A stretch of 64,000 bases of DNA, from positions 558,001-622,000 of the forward strand of contig JASMHE010000008.1 of NCBI GenBank assembly GCA_030750865.1. Reading direction: 5' to 3'. Position numbers and translations under genes: made by a program. Under the pieces are notes generated by a model. The model searched no databases and had not been told where the DNA came from. It saw only the letters and a program-made list of their open reading frames with translations. This document shows positions 36,300 to 45,286 of the stretch, piece by piece. Source of the stretch: Alphaproteobacteria bacterium (GTDB taxonomy: Bacteria; Pseudomonadota; Alphaproteobacteria; Micavibrionales; Micavibrionaceae). Every line of letters starts with the position of its first letter. Position 1 is the first letter of the stretch.

Positions 36300-36962
36300 A
36301 TGAGTCAAAACGAACACGAGAATAAAATCACACCGGAAGAACTGGACGGCACCGAAGAGTTTGCCGCCGGCGAAAGCATGGCTGACAGCTATGATGACGA
36401 ACAGATTCCGATGGACGAACAACCAAAAGAAACAGCCGCAGACACCAGCGAAGCCGACGCACTGCGTGCGGAGATGAGCAAATACAAAGACCAGATGCTT
36501 CGCGCAATGGCTGAAACGGAAAATGTCCGTCGCCGCGCTGTCAAAGACCGCGAAGATGCCGGAAAGTTCGCTATTTCGGGTTTTGCAAAAGACCTGCTCG
36601 ACTTTTCCGATAACTTCAAACGGGCACTGGATGCCATTCCCGAAGAGGTCGCCTCTCAGGAAGGGCCTGTTAAAGCCGTCCTTGACGGGATCGGCAGCAT
36701 GGAAAAAGAACTGCTCCGCGTTTTCGACAAGCACGGCATCGAAAAAATCGAACCAGAGGGACAGGTCTTTGATCCGAACTTCCACGAAGTCATGTTCGAA
36801 GCCCCCATGCCCGGCGCAAAAGCCGGACAGATCATTCAGGTCATTGAACCGGGATATATCCTGAAAGGCCGCCTGTTGCGCCCTGCCCGCGTGGGTGTTG
36901 CGCGCGACGAAGGACAAGGCGACGGCAATGCATCCGGTCAAGCCGTTGACACAGAAGCATAA
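36300..36962 (+). CDS. grpE: Nucleotide exchange factor GrpE
   Basis: 220 residues from the ATG at 36300, which follows a GGAG site; the longer frame adds 16 unrelated residues. The protein has an acidic disordered start, a long helix (LRAEMSKYKDQMLRAMAETE, NVRRRAVKDR) that forms the dimer coiled coil, and the C-terminal beta-wing with VFDPNFHEVMFEAP and GYILKGRLLRPARVGVA. It releases ADP from DnaK. It lies between hrcA and dnaK in the same orientation. Confidence 0.96.
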   Translation: MSQNEHENKITPEELDGTEEFAAGESMADSYDDEQIPMDEQPKETAADTSEADALRAEMSKYKDQMLRAMAETENVRRRAVKDREDAGKFAISGFAKDLLDFSDNFKRALDAIPEEVASQEGPVKAVLDGIGSMEKELLRVFDKHGIEKIEPEGQVFDPNFHEVMFEAPMPGAKAGQIIQVIEPGYILKGRLLRPARVGVARDEGQGDGNASGQAVDTEA

Positions 36963-37057
36963 TAAAAACGTCATAAAATAAGTGATCCGTTTTACGCATT
37001 CCGGCGTATATGGGATGTAGGAAAAAAGTTGCCGATTACGGGACATTTTTCTTATGC

Positions 37058-37099
37058 GGGGCTGGATATTGCATAAAGATATGCTATATATAGCCCCAT
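37058..37099 (+). promoter_or_regulatory. Long imperfect hairpin / inverted repeat upstream of dnaK
   Basis: Three nested arms pair around the loop AAGA (37076-37079): GCATA with TATGC (37071-37075, 37080-37084), ATAT with ATAT (37066-37069, 37086-37089), and GGGGCT with AGCCCC (37058-37063, 37092-37097), separated by single mismatches and a 2-nt bulge pair. The right edge contains CCCCAT (37094-37099), resembling part of a sigma32 -10. It lies about 70 bp before the dnaK ATG. It may be an operator, an attenuator or an RNA thermosensor. Confidence 0.5.
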
Positions 37100-37168
37100 C
37101 CTTAGCGGAAATAGAAACAGTGCCTATGGTAGGGCTGTATTTAATTTGCCAAATGAAGAGGAAATAAA

Positions 37169-39100
37169 ATGAGTAAAATTATCGGTATCGACCTCGGTAC
37201 AACAAATTCTTGTGTCGCCATCATGGACGGCAAAGATGCAAAAGTGATTGAAAACGCCGAAGGCGCACGCACAACCCCGTCTATGATCGCCTTTACAAAA
37301 GACGGTGAACGTCTTGTCGGTCAACCGGCCAAGCGTCAGGCTGTCACCAACCCCGAAAACACACTGCACGCCATCAAACGTCTGATTGGTCGCCGCTTTG
37401 ACAGCGAGACAACAAAAGACATGATGAAGAAAGTCCCTTTTAACATTGTCAAAGGCGACAATGGTGATGCATGGGTTGACATTGACGGCGAAAAATATGC
37501 GCCATCACAAATTTCTGCGATGGTTCTGCAGAAAATGAAAGAAACCGCAGAATCTTACCTCGGCGAAGAAGTAACAAAGGCCGTTATCACAGTGCCTGCC
37601 TACTTTAACGACTCACAACGTCAGGCCACAAAAGATGCCGGTAAAATCGCAGGCCTTGAAGTCGAGCGCATCATCAACGAACCGACAGCGGCGGCCCTTG
37701 CCTATGGTCTGGACAAAAAAGAATCCGGCCAGATTGTCGTGTATGACTTGGGTGGTGGTACATTTGACGTATCCGTCCTTGAAATCGGCGATGGTGTTTT
37801 CGAAGTAAAAGCCACAAACGGTGATACATTCCTGGGTGGTGAAGACTTTGACCTGCGCATCATTGATTATCTTGCCGATGAATTCAAAAAAGAAGAAGGC
37901 ATCGACCTGCGCGATGACAAACTTGCCCTGCAACGTTTGAAAGAAGCCGCAGAAAAAGCAAAGATCGAGCTTTCATCTTCAACACAAACAGAAGTCAACC
38001 TGCCTTTCATCACAGCAGATTCATCAGGTCCGAAACACCTGAACATCAAACTGACACGTGCCAAACTTGAAAGTCTGGTCGAAGACCTTATCAAACGCAC
38101 AATCACACCTGTGAAAGCTGCGCTGAAAGATGCGGGCCTGAAAGCATCAGACATTGACGATATCGTCATGGTCGGTGGTATGACACGCATGCCGAAAGTG
38201 TTCGAAACGGTCAAAGATTTCTTTGGCAAAGAACCGCACAAAGGTGTGAACCCGGATGAAGTTGTTGCAAACGGCGCGGCCATTCAGGGCGGCGTTCTGC
38301 AAGGTGACGTGAAAGACGTTCTGCTCCTTGATGTGACACCATTGTCACTGGGTATCGAAACACTTGGCGGTGTCTTCACACGCCTGATCGATCGCAACAC
38401 CACGATCCCGACAAAGAAATCACAAACATTCTCGACAGCCGAAGATAACCAGAACGCTGTGACGATCCGTGTTTTCCAGGGTGAACGTGAAATGGCTGCG
38501 GACAACAAGATGCTTGGTAATTTTGACCTTGTCGGTATTCCGCCTGCACCGCGCGGCGTACCACAGATCGAAGTCACATTCGACATCGATGCCAACGGTA
38601 TTGTGAATGTGTCTGCAAAAGACAAAGCAACAAACAAAGAGCAAACCATCCGCATTCAAGCCAGCGGCGGTCTGTCCGATGACGACATCGAGAAAATGGT
38701 CAAGGATGCCGAAGAAAACGCCGATGCCGATAAGCAAAAACGCGAATTGGTTGAAGTAAAAAACCAGGCAGAATCCATGATTCACCAGACAGAGCAGTCA
38801 CTGGAAGAAATCGGCGACGAATTGCCCGAAGACGAAAAGCAATCCGTGACCGACGCGAAAGAAGCGCTTCAATCCGCACTGGAAAGTGATGATCTGGATG
38901 ATATCAAGGAAAAGACAGATGCCTTGATGCAAGCCAGCATGAAGCTCGGTGAACTTGCATACCGCAAAGCACAGGAAGAAGCGGCCGGTGATCCGGACAA
39001 TGCCGACGCAGCAGCGGCAGATGATGACAGCGCTGCGGATGACGATGTTGTTGATGCCGACTTCACAGAAGTCGACGAAGACGACAAAGGCAAAGACTAA
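37169..39100 (+). CDS. dnaK: Chaperone protein DnaK (Hsp70)
   Basis: 643 residues. ATPase domain: [17 protein letters not shown] phosphate loop, [17 protein letters not shown], the [11 protein letters not shown] motif and GGMTRMPKV. Substrate-binding domain from about 390, with [16 protein letters not shown] linker, and a C-terminal helical lid ending in an acidic tail [15 protein letters not shown]. It folds cytosolic proteins with DnaJ and GrpE. A GAGGAAAT site precedes the ATG. dnaJ follows 67 bp later, with a hairpin between them. Confidence 0.98.
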   Translation: MSKIIGIDLGTTNSCVAIMDGKDAKVIENAEGARTTPSMIAFTKDGERLVGQPAKRQAVTNPENTLHAIKRLIGRRFDSETTKDMMKKVPFNIVKGDNGDAWVDIDGEKYAPSQISAMVLQKMKETAESYLGEEVTKAVITVPAYFNDSQRQATKDAGKIAGLEVERIINEPTAAALAYGLDKKESGQIVVYDLGGGTFDVSVLEIGDGVFEVKATNGDTFLGGEDFDLRIIDYLADEFKKEEGIDLRDDKLALQRLKEAAEKAKIELSSSTQTEVNLPFITADSSGPKHLNIKLTRAKLESLVEDLIKRTITPVKAALKDAGLKASDIDDIVMVGGMTRMPKVFETVKDFFGKEPHKGVNPDEVVANGAAIQGGVLQGDVKDVLLLDVTPLSLGIETLGGVFTRLIDRNTTIPTKKSQTFSTAEDNQNAVTIRVFQGEREMAADNKMLGNFDLVGIPPAPRGVPQIEVTFDIDANGIVNVSAKDKATNKEQTIRIQASGGLSDDDIEKMVKDAEENADADKQKRELVEVKNQAESMIHQTEQSLEEIGDELPEDEKQSVTDAKEALQSALESDDLDDIKEKTDALMQASMKLGELAYRKAQEEAAGDPDNADAAAADDDSAADDDVVDADFTEVDEDDKGKD

Positions 39101-39109
39101 GCAGTAATC

Positions 39110-39145
39110 AAAGATCAGAGGGGCACATGCCCCTCTGCCATCTTT
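39110..39145 (+). terminator. Stem-loop between dnaK and dnaJ (attenuator or mRNA processing site)
   Basis: CAGAGGGGCA (39116-39125) pairs with TGCCCCTCTG (39128-39137); outer AAAGAT (39110-39115) pairs with ATCTTT (39140-39145). No T-tract follows beyond TTT, so complete termination is doubtful; partial termination or protection of dnaK mRNA is more likely. Confidence 0.7.
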
Positions 39146-39167
39146 AAGCAAAAGAGCGTTCAGAAGA

Positions 39168-40337
39168 ATGTCTAAAGATTTTTACAAAACACTCGGCGTG
39201 GATAAAAGCGCTTCGCAAGACGAAATCAAAAAAGCATACCGTAAGCTTGCGATGAAGCACCACCCTGACCAAAATAAAGATAATCCCGATGCAGAAGCCA
39301 AGTTCAAAGAAGTGAACGAGGCCTATGATATCCTGAAAGACGAAGAAAAACGCGCCGCCTACGACCAATATGGCAGTGCCGCGTTTGACGGCAGCATGGG
39401 CGGCGGCCCTGGCGGCGCCGGTGGATTTGGCGGCGGCTTCGGCGGTGGCGGATTCGGCGGCTTCTCCGATATTTTCGAAGATATGTTCGGCGGCGGATTT
39501 GGCGGTGGCGCACGTGGTGGTCGCAATGCATCACGGCGTGGATCTGATCTGCAATATACGATGGAAGTCAGTCTGGAAGACGCCTATCGAGGCAAAGAAG
39601 CCACAATCAAGATTCCCGTACATGAAACATGCGATGCATGTAGCGGCTCTGGCGCGTCACCGGGCACAAGCGAAGAAACATGTGGCACATGCGGCGGCGC
39701 AGGACGTATACGCGCACAGCAAGGGTTCTTTACCATTGAGCGCGCCTGCCACACATGCGGCGGTTCAGGCAAAGTCATCAAAGACCCGTGCAAGAAATGT
39801 CACGGACAAGGCCGTGTGCGCAAAGACAAAACACTCAAAGTGCAAATTCCTGCGGGCATTGACACAGGACGCCGCATTCGTCTGGCTGGCGAAGGCGAAG
39901 CCGGAACACGCGGTGGACCGAATGGCGATCTGTATGTTCTGATCGCGGTCAAACCGCACAAATTCTTTAAACGTGACGGCACGAACCTGCATTGCCGCGT
40001 CCCTATTCCGATGACGACAGCCGCACTTGGCGGTGAAATCGAGGCCCCGACAATCGAAGGCACCAAAACACGCGTCAAAATTCCGGCCGGCACACAAACC
40101 GGTCAGCAATTCCGGTTAAAAGGCAAAGGCATGCCGGAAGTTCGCGGTATCGGAAATAATGGCGATATGTATATCGAAGTGCGCGTTGAAACGCCTGTCA
40201 ATCTGACAAAGAAACAGCAGGACTTGGTGAAAGAACTTGATTCAAGCATCAGCGGAAAATCCGCCAGCAAGCACAGCCCTGAATCAACAGGCTTTTTCAA
40301 AAAATTCAAGGATGTCTGGGACGATCTGACGGAATAA
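39168..40337 (+). CDS. dnaJ: Chaperone protein DnaJ (Hsp40)
   Basis: 389 residues, type I DnaJ. The J domain (1-70) has the [15 protein letters not shown] segment with the HPD motif that activates DnaK. A long Gly/Phe-rich region covers about 75-120. The zinc-binding domain shows four CxxCxGxG repeats ([32 protein letters not shown]). C-terminal substrate-binding domains follow. The fully repeated GGGFGG linker is longer than usual. It completes the hrcA-grpE-dnaK-dnaJ run. Confidence 0.98.
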   Translation: MSKDFYKTLGVDKSASQDEIKKAYRKLAMKHHPDQNKDNPDAEAKFKEVNEAYDILKDEEKRAAYDQYGSAAFDGSMGGGPGGAGGFGGGFGGGGFGGFSDIFEDMFGGGFGGGARGGRNASRRGSDLQYTMEVSLEDAYRGKEATIKIPVHETCDACSGSGASPGTSEETCGTCGGAGRIRAQQGFFTIERACHTCGGSGKVIKDPCKKCHGQGRVRKDKTLKVQIPAGIDTGRRIRLAGEGEAGTRGGPNGDLYVLIAVKPHKFFKRDGTNLHCRVPIPMTTAALGGEIEAPTIEGTKTRVKIPAGTQTGQQFRLKGKGMPEVRGIGNNGDMYIEVRVETPVNLTKKQQDLVKELDSSISGKSASKHSPESTGFFKKFKDVWDDLTE

Positions 40338-40371
40338 GCTCAAATCTCCATAAGATCAGGACTCCACAGAA

Positions 40372-40974
40372 TCAAGACTCGGCGGTCAAGGCAATGCCAC
40401 GACTTTGCGCAACTTGCTGCTCAAGATCACGGCGGCGCAACGCTTGGGCCGCATCATCCGACACAAACTTATATGGTCCGAATGACGCATCATCCTGCAA
40501 ACGGATCACCTGCCGCATATCGCGCACCTCCATCGTTTTGCGAGCGACATCATTATAGGGCAGCGGAATACCCGTATTGCCCTGCGGATCCAGTTCATTG
40601 ACCGATTTCAGCCACGTCGAAAACGCATCGGATAATTTTTCATCCAATAATGTCAGATCGACAACAGTTTGACGGCCAAATTGTGAGCGCAATTCCGGAT
40701 CAACATCCAGCGATGCCGTCCAGCCTTTATTCTCTGCAACAGTTTCCAGCAAAGCCGTTCCTGCCTCCAGCACAGGGCGGATCGCCAGTTCCAGATATTC
40801 CGGTATTTTGCTGATATCATTGATGGGCATGCCGTTCCACTCTCCGTCTCTGATTTCATCCAGTGTGAATTCCAATTCATCGACAATACTCTGCACCGAT
40901 GCATCGATTGATTTGGCTTCTCCGGTAATCCGGTCTGTACGCACGATATTTTGCAAAGCACCTAAATACGACAT
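40372..40974 (-). CDS. Hypothetical protein
   Basis: 200 residues from the ATG at 40974, chosen because AAAGG lies 9 bp upstream; alternatives at 40992 and 41025 add 6 and 17 residues. The chain is soluble, mostly helical and acidic, with segments such as SIVDELEFTLDEIRDGEW, and the C-terminal RRRDLEQQVAQSRGI. No signal peptide, Cys or recognised domain. It is convergent with dnaJ and divergent from dapB. Function unknown. Confidence 0.65.
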   Translation of the reverse strand: MSYLGALQNIVRTDRITGEAKSIDASVQSIVDELEFTLDEIRDGEWNGMPINDISKIPEYLELAIRPVLEAGTALLETVAENKGWTASLDVDPELRSQFGRQTVVDLTLLDEKLSDAFSTWLKSVNELDPQGNTGIPLPYNDVARKTMEVRDMRQVIRLQDDASFGPYKFVSDDAAQALRRRDLEQQVAQSRGIALTAES

Positions 40975-41142
40975 GATCCCAACCTTTGTCATTCCTGTTT
41001 CTTCTACAAATAATAAAGACAACACATTAAATTATGGTAAAACAAGTACGGGTTTTTATAACACGCACAATCTTGCACGATTGCAATTCCCCCGCAGGGA
41101 ATTTATGGTGTGTTGAACAAAGATAAAAAGGCGAAGAAAAGC

Positions 41143-41964
41143 ATGACACAGACAATCAAAATCGGCATTACCGGATGCACAGGGCGCGTTGGCGCGCTAC
41201 TAACGCGGGAGATTCTGAGCCAAAATCAAACGCAAGCGGCATTGGTTCTGGCCGGCGGCACGGTACGTGAAGGGTCCGACAAAGCCGGACAGGATATCGG
41301 CGCACTGAACAACATGCCCGACTGCGGCATCGCGGCCACATCCGATACGCAGGCACTCTTTCAGGCAGCTGACATTGTTATCGATTTCACAACGCCTGAC
41401 GCCACAATGAAACATCTCGGCCATGCAACAGAAACAGGCACGGCGATCATCATCGGCACCACAGGCCTTGATGATGCACAGGAAAGTAAAATTCGTGATG
41501 CAGCCGCAACAGTGCCTGTCGTTTATGCCGCCAATACAAGTGTCGGTGTCACCCTGTTACAGGCTTTGGTCGAGAAAGCCGCCGCCCTTCTGGGAGAAGA
41601 CTTCGATATTGAAATCACCGAAGCGCACCATAAACACAAAGTTGATGCCCCCTCCGGTACGGCACTGGCGCTTGGAAAAGCGGCTGCGGCCGGACGCGCT
41701 GTGGACTTGCAAGACAAGGCCGTTTATGAACGTTACGGTCATACCGGTGCACGTCAATCAGGCGATATCGGCTTTGCCACCGTACGCGGCGGTGATGTTG
41801 TCGGCGAACATACTGTCAGCTTTTTCGGCGATGGCGAACGGGTCGAACTGGTACACAAGGCCAGCAACCGCAGTCTGTTTGCAAAAGGTGCACTCCGCGC
41901 CGCGAAATGGCTAAAAACACAGCCTGCCGGTCTTTACACCATGAAAGATGTGCTCGGTCTTTGA
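41143..41964 (+). CDS. dapB: 4-hydroxy-tetrahydrodipicolinate reductase
   Basis: Second step of the lysine and diaminopimelate pathway after DapA, using NAD(P)H. 273 residues from the ATG at 41143. It shows the nucleotide-binding IGITGCTGRVGALLTRE, then VIDFTTPDATMKH, GTTGLDD, ANTSVGV, and the substrate motif EITEAHHKHKVDAPSGTAL with the catalytic His pair and Lys. The frame can be extended to a GTG at 41110, but the shorter start has the better ribosome site and matches the family. It is convergent with the Ada-like gene. Confidence 0.96.
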   Translation: MTQTIKIGITGCTGRVGALLTREILSQNQTQAALVLAGGTVREGSDKAGQDIGALNNMPDCGIAATSDTQALFQAADIVIDFTTPDATMKHLGHATETGTAIIIGTTGLDDAQESKIRDAAATVPVVYAANTSVGVTLLQALVEKAAALLGEDFDIEITEAHHKHKVDAPSGTALALGKAAAAGRAVDLQDKAVYERYGHTGARQSGDIGFATVRGGDVVGEHTVSFFGDGERVELVHKASNRSLFAKGALRAAKWLKTQPAGLYTMKDVLGL

Positions 41965-41989
41965 AAGAAATAGATGCCTGTCTTCAGCA

Positions 41990-42832
41990 TCAGCGCTCTG
42001 ATCCCGTCTCCATCGACGCATCACACTCAAACCCCAGCAAAGCACGCTTGCGGGATGATCCCCAGGCATAATTTTCGACAATGCCGCTTTTCTGAATGAC
42101 CCGATGACACGGGATCAATAAAGAAATCGGGTTTTGGCCAACGGCGCTACCGACAGCCCGTGATGCAGATGGCTTCCCCAGATGGGCCGCAATATCGGAA
42201 TAAGACACGGCGCCGCCTTGCGGAATTTGCAAAAGCGCCTTCCAGACATTGATCTGGAAATTCGTGCCATATAAATCAAGCGTAATGCGCGCATCCTGTT
42301 TTTGTAAGAATTTCTCGATCTCTTTTCCGGCCATCGCGACATAGGCCGCATCAGCAATAAAATTCGCCGCAGGCCATCTGTTCCGCATCGCCTCTTCGGG
42401 ATCATTTTCCGCACCCGCAAAACCAAGCCAGCAAATCCCCTTTTCCGTTTGCCCGATAAAAATATGGCCGACAGGGGATGCATACGTGCCGTAATAAATC
42501 GTCACGCCCGCGGCCCGCCGCTGTAGATGCCCGGGCGTCATGCCCGTCACCGACACACACACATCATGCAAACGGCCATTACCGGACAGCCCCGCATCAT
42601 AGGCCGCTTCAAGTGTCGGATATTGCCGTAACAATAAATCCTCGGCCTTGCGCGCACGCAAATATTGCTGAAACCGTTTGGGACTGATCCCGACATAGCT
42701 TGTAAAGAGCTTCTGGAAATGCGTTTCGCTATATCCAGCATGTGCCGCCGCGTCCGACAAACGCACCGGCTGTTCCGCAGTCACCAGAAAATCAATTGAC
42801 TGCGCTATGATATCACGAATATGTTCATCCAT
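41990..42832 (-). CDS. Ada-like bifunctional regulator / O6-methylguanine-DNA methyltransferase
   Basis: 280 residues from the ATG at 42832 (GGAG 8 bp upstream). N-terminal AraC-type helix-turn-helix (about 10-90, with AAAHAGYSETHFQKLFTSYVG). The C-terminal methyltransferase domain has the active-site IPCHRVI motif, whose Cys takes the methyl group from O6-methylguanine, and the RAVGSAVGQNP hairpin before it. The N-terminal zinc domain of enterobacterial Ada, which senses methylphosphotriesters, is absent. It is a stand-alone repair and regulatory protein. Its 5' part lies back to back with nth, which is also a repair gene. Confidence 0.92.
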   Translation of the reverse strand: MDEHIRDIIAQSIDFLVTAEQPVRLSDAAAHAGYSETHFQKLFTSYVGISPKRFQQYLRARKAEDLLLRQYPTLEAAYDAGLSGNGRLHDVCVSVTGMTPGHLQRRAAGVTIYYGTYASPVGHIFIGQTEKGICWLGFAGAENDPEEAMRNRWPAANFIADAAYVAMAGKEIEKFLQKQDARITLDLYGTNFQINVWKALLQIPQGGAVSYSDIAAHLGKPSASRAVGSAVGQNPISLLIPCHRVIQKSGIVENYAWGSSRKRALLGFECDASMETGSER

Positions 42833-42926
42833 AGATTTTCTCCATCTCTTATTGGGTGTAGAGAACACAGCAATAAAGCGCAATCCATTTCTTGTGATCA
42901 CACAAAACGCACCGTATGATAGCCCC

Positions 42927-43559
42927 ATGAAAAAAGCTGATGTCATTGAATTTTTCACACGCTTGCGTGACCAGAACCCCGCACCGAAAGGGGAACTGAA
43001 CTATGTGAATGATTATACATTGCTGGTGGCCGTTGTTTTATCCGCGCAAGCCACGGATGTCGGCGTCAACAAAGCCACTGCCGCATTATTCAAACAGGTT
43101 GATACACCGGAAAAGATGGTGGCGCTTGGCCTCGATGGCTTGAAAGAGCATATCAAGACAATCGGGCTTTATAACAGCAAAGCCAAAAATGTGATTGCGC
43201 TCTCTGAGCTGTTGATCGAAAAGCATCACAGTCAGGTACCGCAAAATCGTGACGATCTTGTAAAACTCCCCGGTGTCGGCCGTAAAACCGCCAATGTCGT
43301 GTTGAACATCGCATTCGGACAGCCGACAATCGCCGTCGATACACATATCTTCCGCGTTTCAAACCGCACAGGCCTTGCCCCTGCCCCGAATGTCGATAAG
43401 GTCGAGGCCAAACTTGAAAAAGTCATTCCCGAGGAATTCAAACGCGATTCCCATCATTGGCTGATCTTGCACGGCCGCTATGTCTGCAAAGCACGCAAGC
43501 CGGAATGCGGATCATGCATCGTGCGGGACTTATGCGCCTATAAAGAAAAAACCGCCTGA
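42927..43559 (+). CDS. nth: Endonuclease III
   Basis: Base-excision DNA glycosylase and AP lyase removing oxidised pyrimidines. 210 residues from the ATG at 42927. It shows the helix-hairpin-helix LPGVGRKTANVVLNIA with the catalytic Lys, the VDTHIFRVSNR Asp, and the [4Fe-4S] cluster loop CKARKPECGSCIVRDLC. The 40-residue upstream extension is not family-like. It lies 94 bp from the divergent Ada-like gene, forming a DNA-repair pair. Confidence 0.96.
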   Translation: MKKADVIEFFTRLRDQNPAPKGELNYVNDYTLLVAVVLSAQATDVGVNKATAALFKQVDTPEKMVALGLDGLKEHIKTIGLYNSKAKNVIALSELLIEKHHSQVPQNRDDLVKLPGVGRKTANVVLNIAFGQPTIAVDTHIFRVSNRTGLAPAPNVDKVEAKLEKVIPEEFKRDSHHWLILHGRYVCKARKPECGSCIVRDLCAYKEKTA

Positions 43560-43573
43560 TACAGGCGGTTTCA
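43549..43573 (+). terminator. Terminator overlapping the nth stop codon
   Basis: AAACCGCCTG (43549-43558) pairs with CAGGCGGTTT (43562-43571) around a 3-nt loop. The nth TGA (43557-43559) lies inside the stem and loop. The T-tract is short. Confidence 0.6.
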
Positions 43574-43605
43574 ATAAAGGTAGTGCCGCATAAAAACGGT
43601 CCGGC

Positions 43606-44127
43606 CTAGATTTTCAGACTACGCAAACACGCCCGTGAATAAGCATCGCTGTCCGCAGCTTGTGATTGTGTATCATCTGTCAGGAACGTTGCCGTGCGGC
43701 GTGGACGCATTTCATAATGGGCGATCACATCACGCTGATCCGGTCCGGATACGGCATAAAACTCAACAACACACTGCGCAGAACGATATTGCAGAACCTG
43801 CACATTGCCTTCAACACGCCACAAAGCGGGTTTATCATATAATTTCAGGATATGGTCGAGTGATAATTCCGACAGGCCAGCCGGCTGCTGCGTAATCAAT
43901 ATATTTTCCAGTGCCGCACGATATAAGCGTGCCTGATTATCCGGCGCCGCATCAATAAAATGACCTGTGGCCGCGTTGGCCGCATTGCCTATATTCACCG
44001 CTGTATTACAGCTTCCGACCAGACAGAGTGACACCATACCCGCCATCATGGACGATAAAGCGAAAGAAAACAGATTCTTCTTTCGTGCCTTTGTTGTGTC
44101 CGTTACACCGGACTTCACTAAAAACAT
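43606..44127 (-). CDS. Hypothetical lipoprotein
   Basis: 173 residues. A long basic N-terminus (TKARKKN) is followed by the hydrophobic core FALSSMMAGMVSLCLVGSC; the lipobox LVGS-C puts the lipidated Cys at about 40. The mature part is soluble and contains ALENILITQQPAG and RSAQCVVEFYAVSG; a second Cys pair (CVVE, ACLR) may form a disulfide. No family was recognised. It is downstream of the bactofilin gene on the same strand, beyond a terminator. Confidence 0.7.
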   Translation of the reverse strand: MFLVKSGVTDTTKARKKNLFSFALSSMMAGMVSLCLVGSCNTAVNIGNAANAATGHFIDAAPDNQARLYRAALENILITQQPAGLSELSLDHILKLYDKPALWRVEGNVQVLQYRSAQCVVEFYAVSGPDQRDVIAHYEMRPRRTATFLTDDTQSQAADSDAYSRACLRSLKI

Positions 44128-44153
44128 TGCTAAACTCTTTTTTTATTACCGCT

Positions 44154-44199
44154 AAAAAATAAAGGGGCCTTTCGTTTTTCGTGAAGGCCCTCTTTTTAT
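44154..44199 (-). terminator. Terminator of the bactofilin gene
   Basis: GGGCCTT (44165-44171) and AAGGCCC (44184-44190) form the stem. On the minus strand it is followed by a T-rich tract past 44160. A T-run on the plus side suggests it could also work in the other direction. Confidence 0.75.
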
Positions 44200-44230
44200 A
44201 ATTATCTATATAAAAGTACCCGTAACCGGA

Positions 44231-45046
44231 TTACTCAGCCGCTGCTGCGTTTCCTGAGAATGGAAGCTCTGCGGCGTTTTGTGTCTGCCCCTGATTGTCG
44301 TTACGGGCTGGTACTTTTTTTGTTGTTGGCTGGGACTGGGCCGCACCGGCTGCTCTTGGGCTGATTTTACCGTCGATAGATGCGCCGGATTCAACCTGAA
44401 GCTCGCCATATGAGATAGACCCTGTTACAACACCTGACCCTTTGATTGTTAGGCGACCATTGACAGCGATCTCGCCTTCAAAACGACCCGCGATTGTTGC
44501 TTCGTCAATTTCAACAGAACCGTAAAATGTACCTGTCTCGGCAATATCAAGAACGTTTGCACCTTGCAGAGCCGCTTCAACCGTACCTTCAACAACCAAG
44601 TGATCACAGGCCGCGATTTCACCGGACATTGTAATGCCTTCGCTGATAACAAGGCGGCGTCCTGATGATGTCTCTGTATTTGATGATGTCGCAGATGCTT
44701 GCTGCTGTACTGCGGCCGCGCCCGGATATGTTGACGGGGCGAATTTTGAAACAGGTTGCGCGGCGTGTGTCTGATACATCGTACCCGCTTTTGCTTCTGC
44801 TTGCTTTTCTCCGCCGTGTGGTTTTTCTTGAGACATATTTTCTTCCTTCTTGGTTTGGTTGTCTGTGTCTACTGTTTCTTCTGTTGCCGCATCATCTGTT
44901 ACAACAACTGCTTCCTCTACTACATCAGAGCTTGCATCAATAACTTTCACGTCTTCCTGTGTGTCCTGCGTCTGGTTCAAAAGATTTTTTTCTTCCGCCG
45001 CATTCTCATTCTTTGTTACCTGCTCTGTTTTTGGTCTATGAAACAT
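44231..45046 (-). CDS. Bactofilin (polymer-forming cytoskeletal protein) with long acidic N-terminus
   Basis: 271 residues. The central region (about 120-240) is a right-handed beta-helix typical of bactofilins: RRLVISEGITMSGEIAA, LVVEGTVEAALQGANVLDI, then FEGEIAVNGRLTIKGSGVVTG and SYGELQVESG. Bactofilins polymerise without nucleotide and scaffold cell-wall or polar proteins in the cytoplasm. The N-terminal 100 residues are an acidic, Glu/Asp/Thr-rich disordered extension, longer than in most bactofilins. The C-terminus is Gln/Ala/Asn-rich. AGGAGC precedes the ATG. No peptidoglycan-hydrolase partner adjoins. Confidence 0.88.
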   Translation of the reverse strand: MFHRPKTEQVTKNENAAEEKNLLNQTQDTQEDVKVIDASSDVVEEAVVVTDDAATEETVDTDNQTKKEENMSQEKPHGGEKQAEAKAGTMYQTHAAQPVSKFAPSTYPGAAAVQQQASATSSNTETSSGRRLVISEGITMSGEIAACDHLVVEGTVEAALQGANVLDIAETGTFYGSVEIDEATIAGRFEGEIAVNGRLTIKGSGVVTGSISYGELQVESGASIDGKISPRAAGAAQSQPTTKKVPARNDNQGQTQNAAELPFSGNAAAAE

Positions 45047-45286
45047 AAGCTCCTGCTCCTATATTCATGTTTGCAAATTACGGATATCGATTTCCTGTAT
45101 CGATCTTGATGCCACTTTGATACCGCGAGGCATAAAAAAATCGATACGCACCGACCTGTAAATCGTTTTTTATCGTGATTATGAGGGCGACATTATCAGC
45201 GTCTTTTTGAATGCGCAAGAAAAGATTTATAACTTTTTTAAAGAAAAATTATAAACAATTGATTCCGCGTAAATTTTTGAAAAAAA

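Noticed and set aside
36267-37046. 259-residue ORF antisense to grpE
   Set aside because: It lies opposite a certain gene with the expected grpE sequence, has no ribosome site and no recognisable domain.
37069-37099. Sigma32 promoter before dnaK (TTGCATA / CCCCAT)
   Set aside because: The spacing of 18 bp and the weak -35 do not fit the consensus well; only the CCCCAT is convincing.
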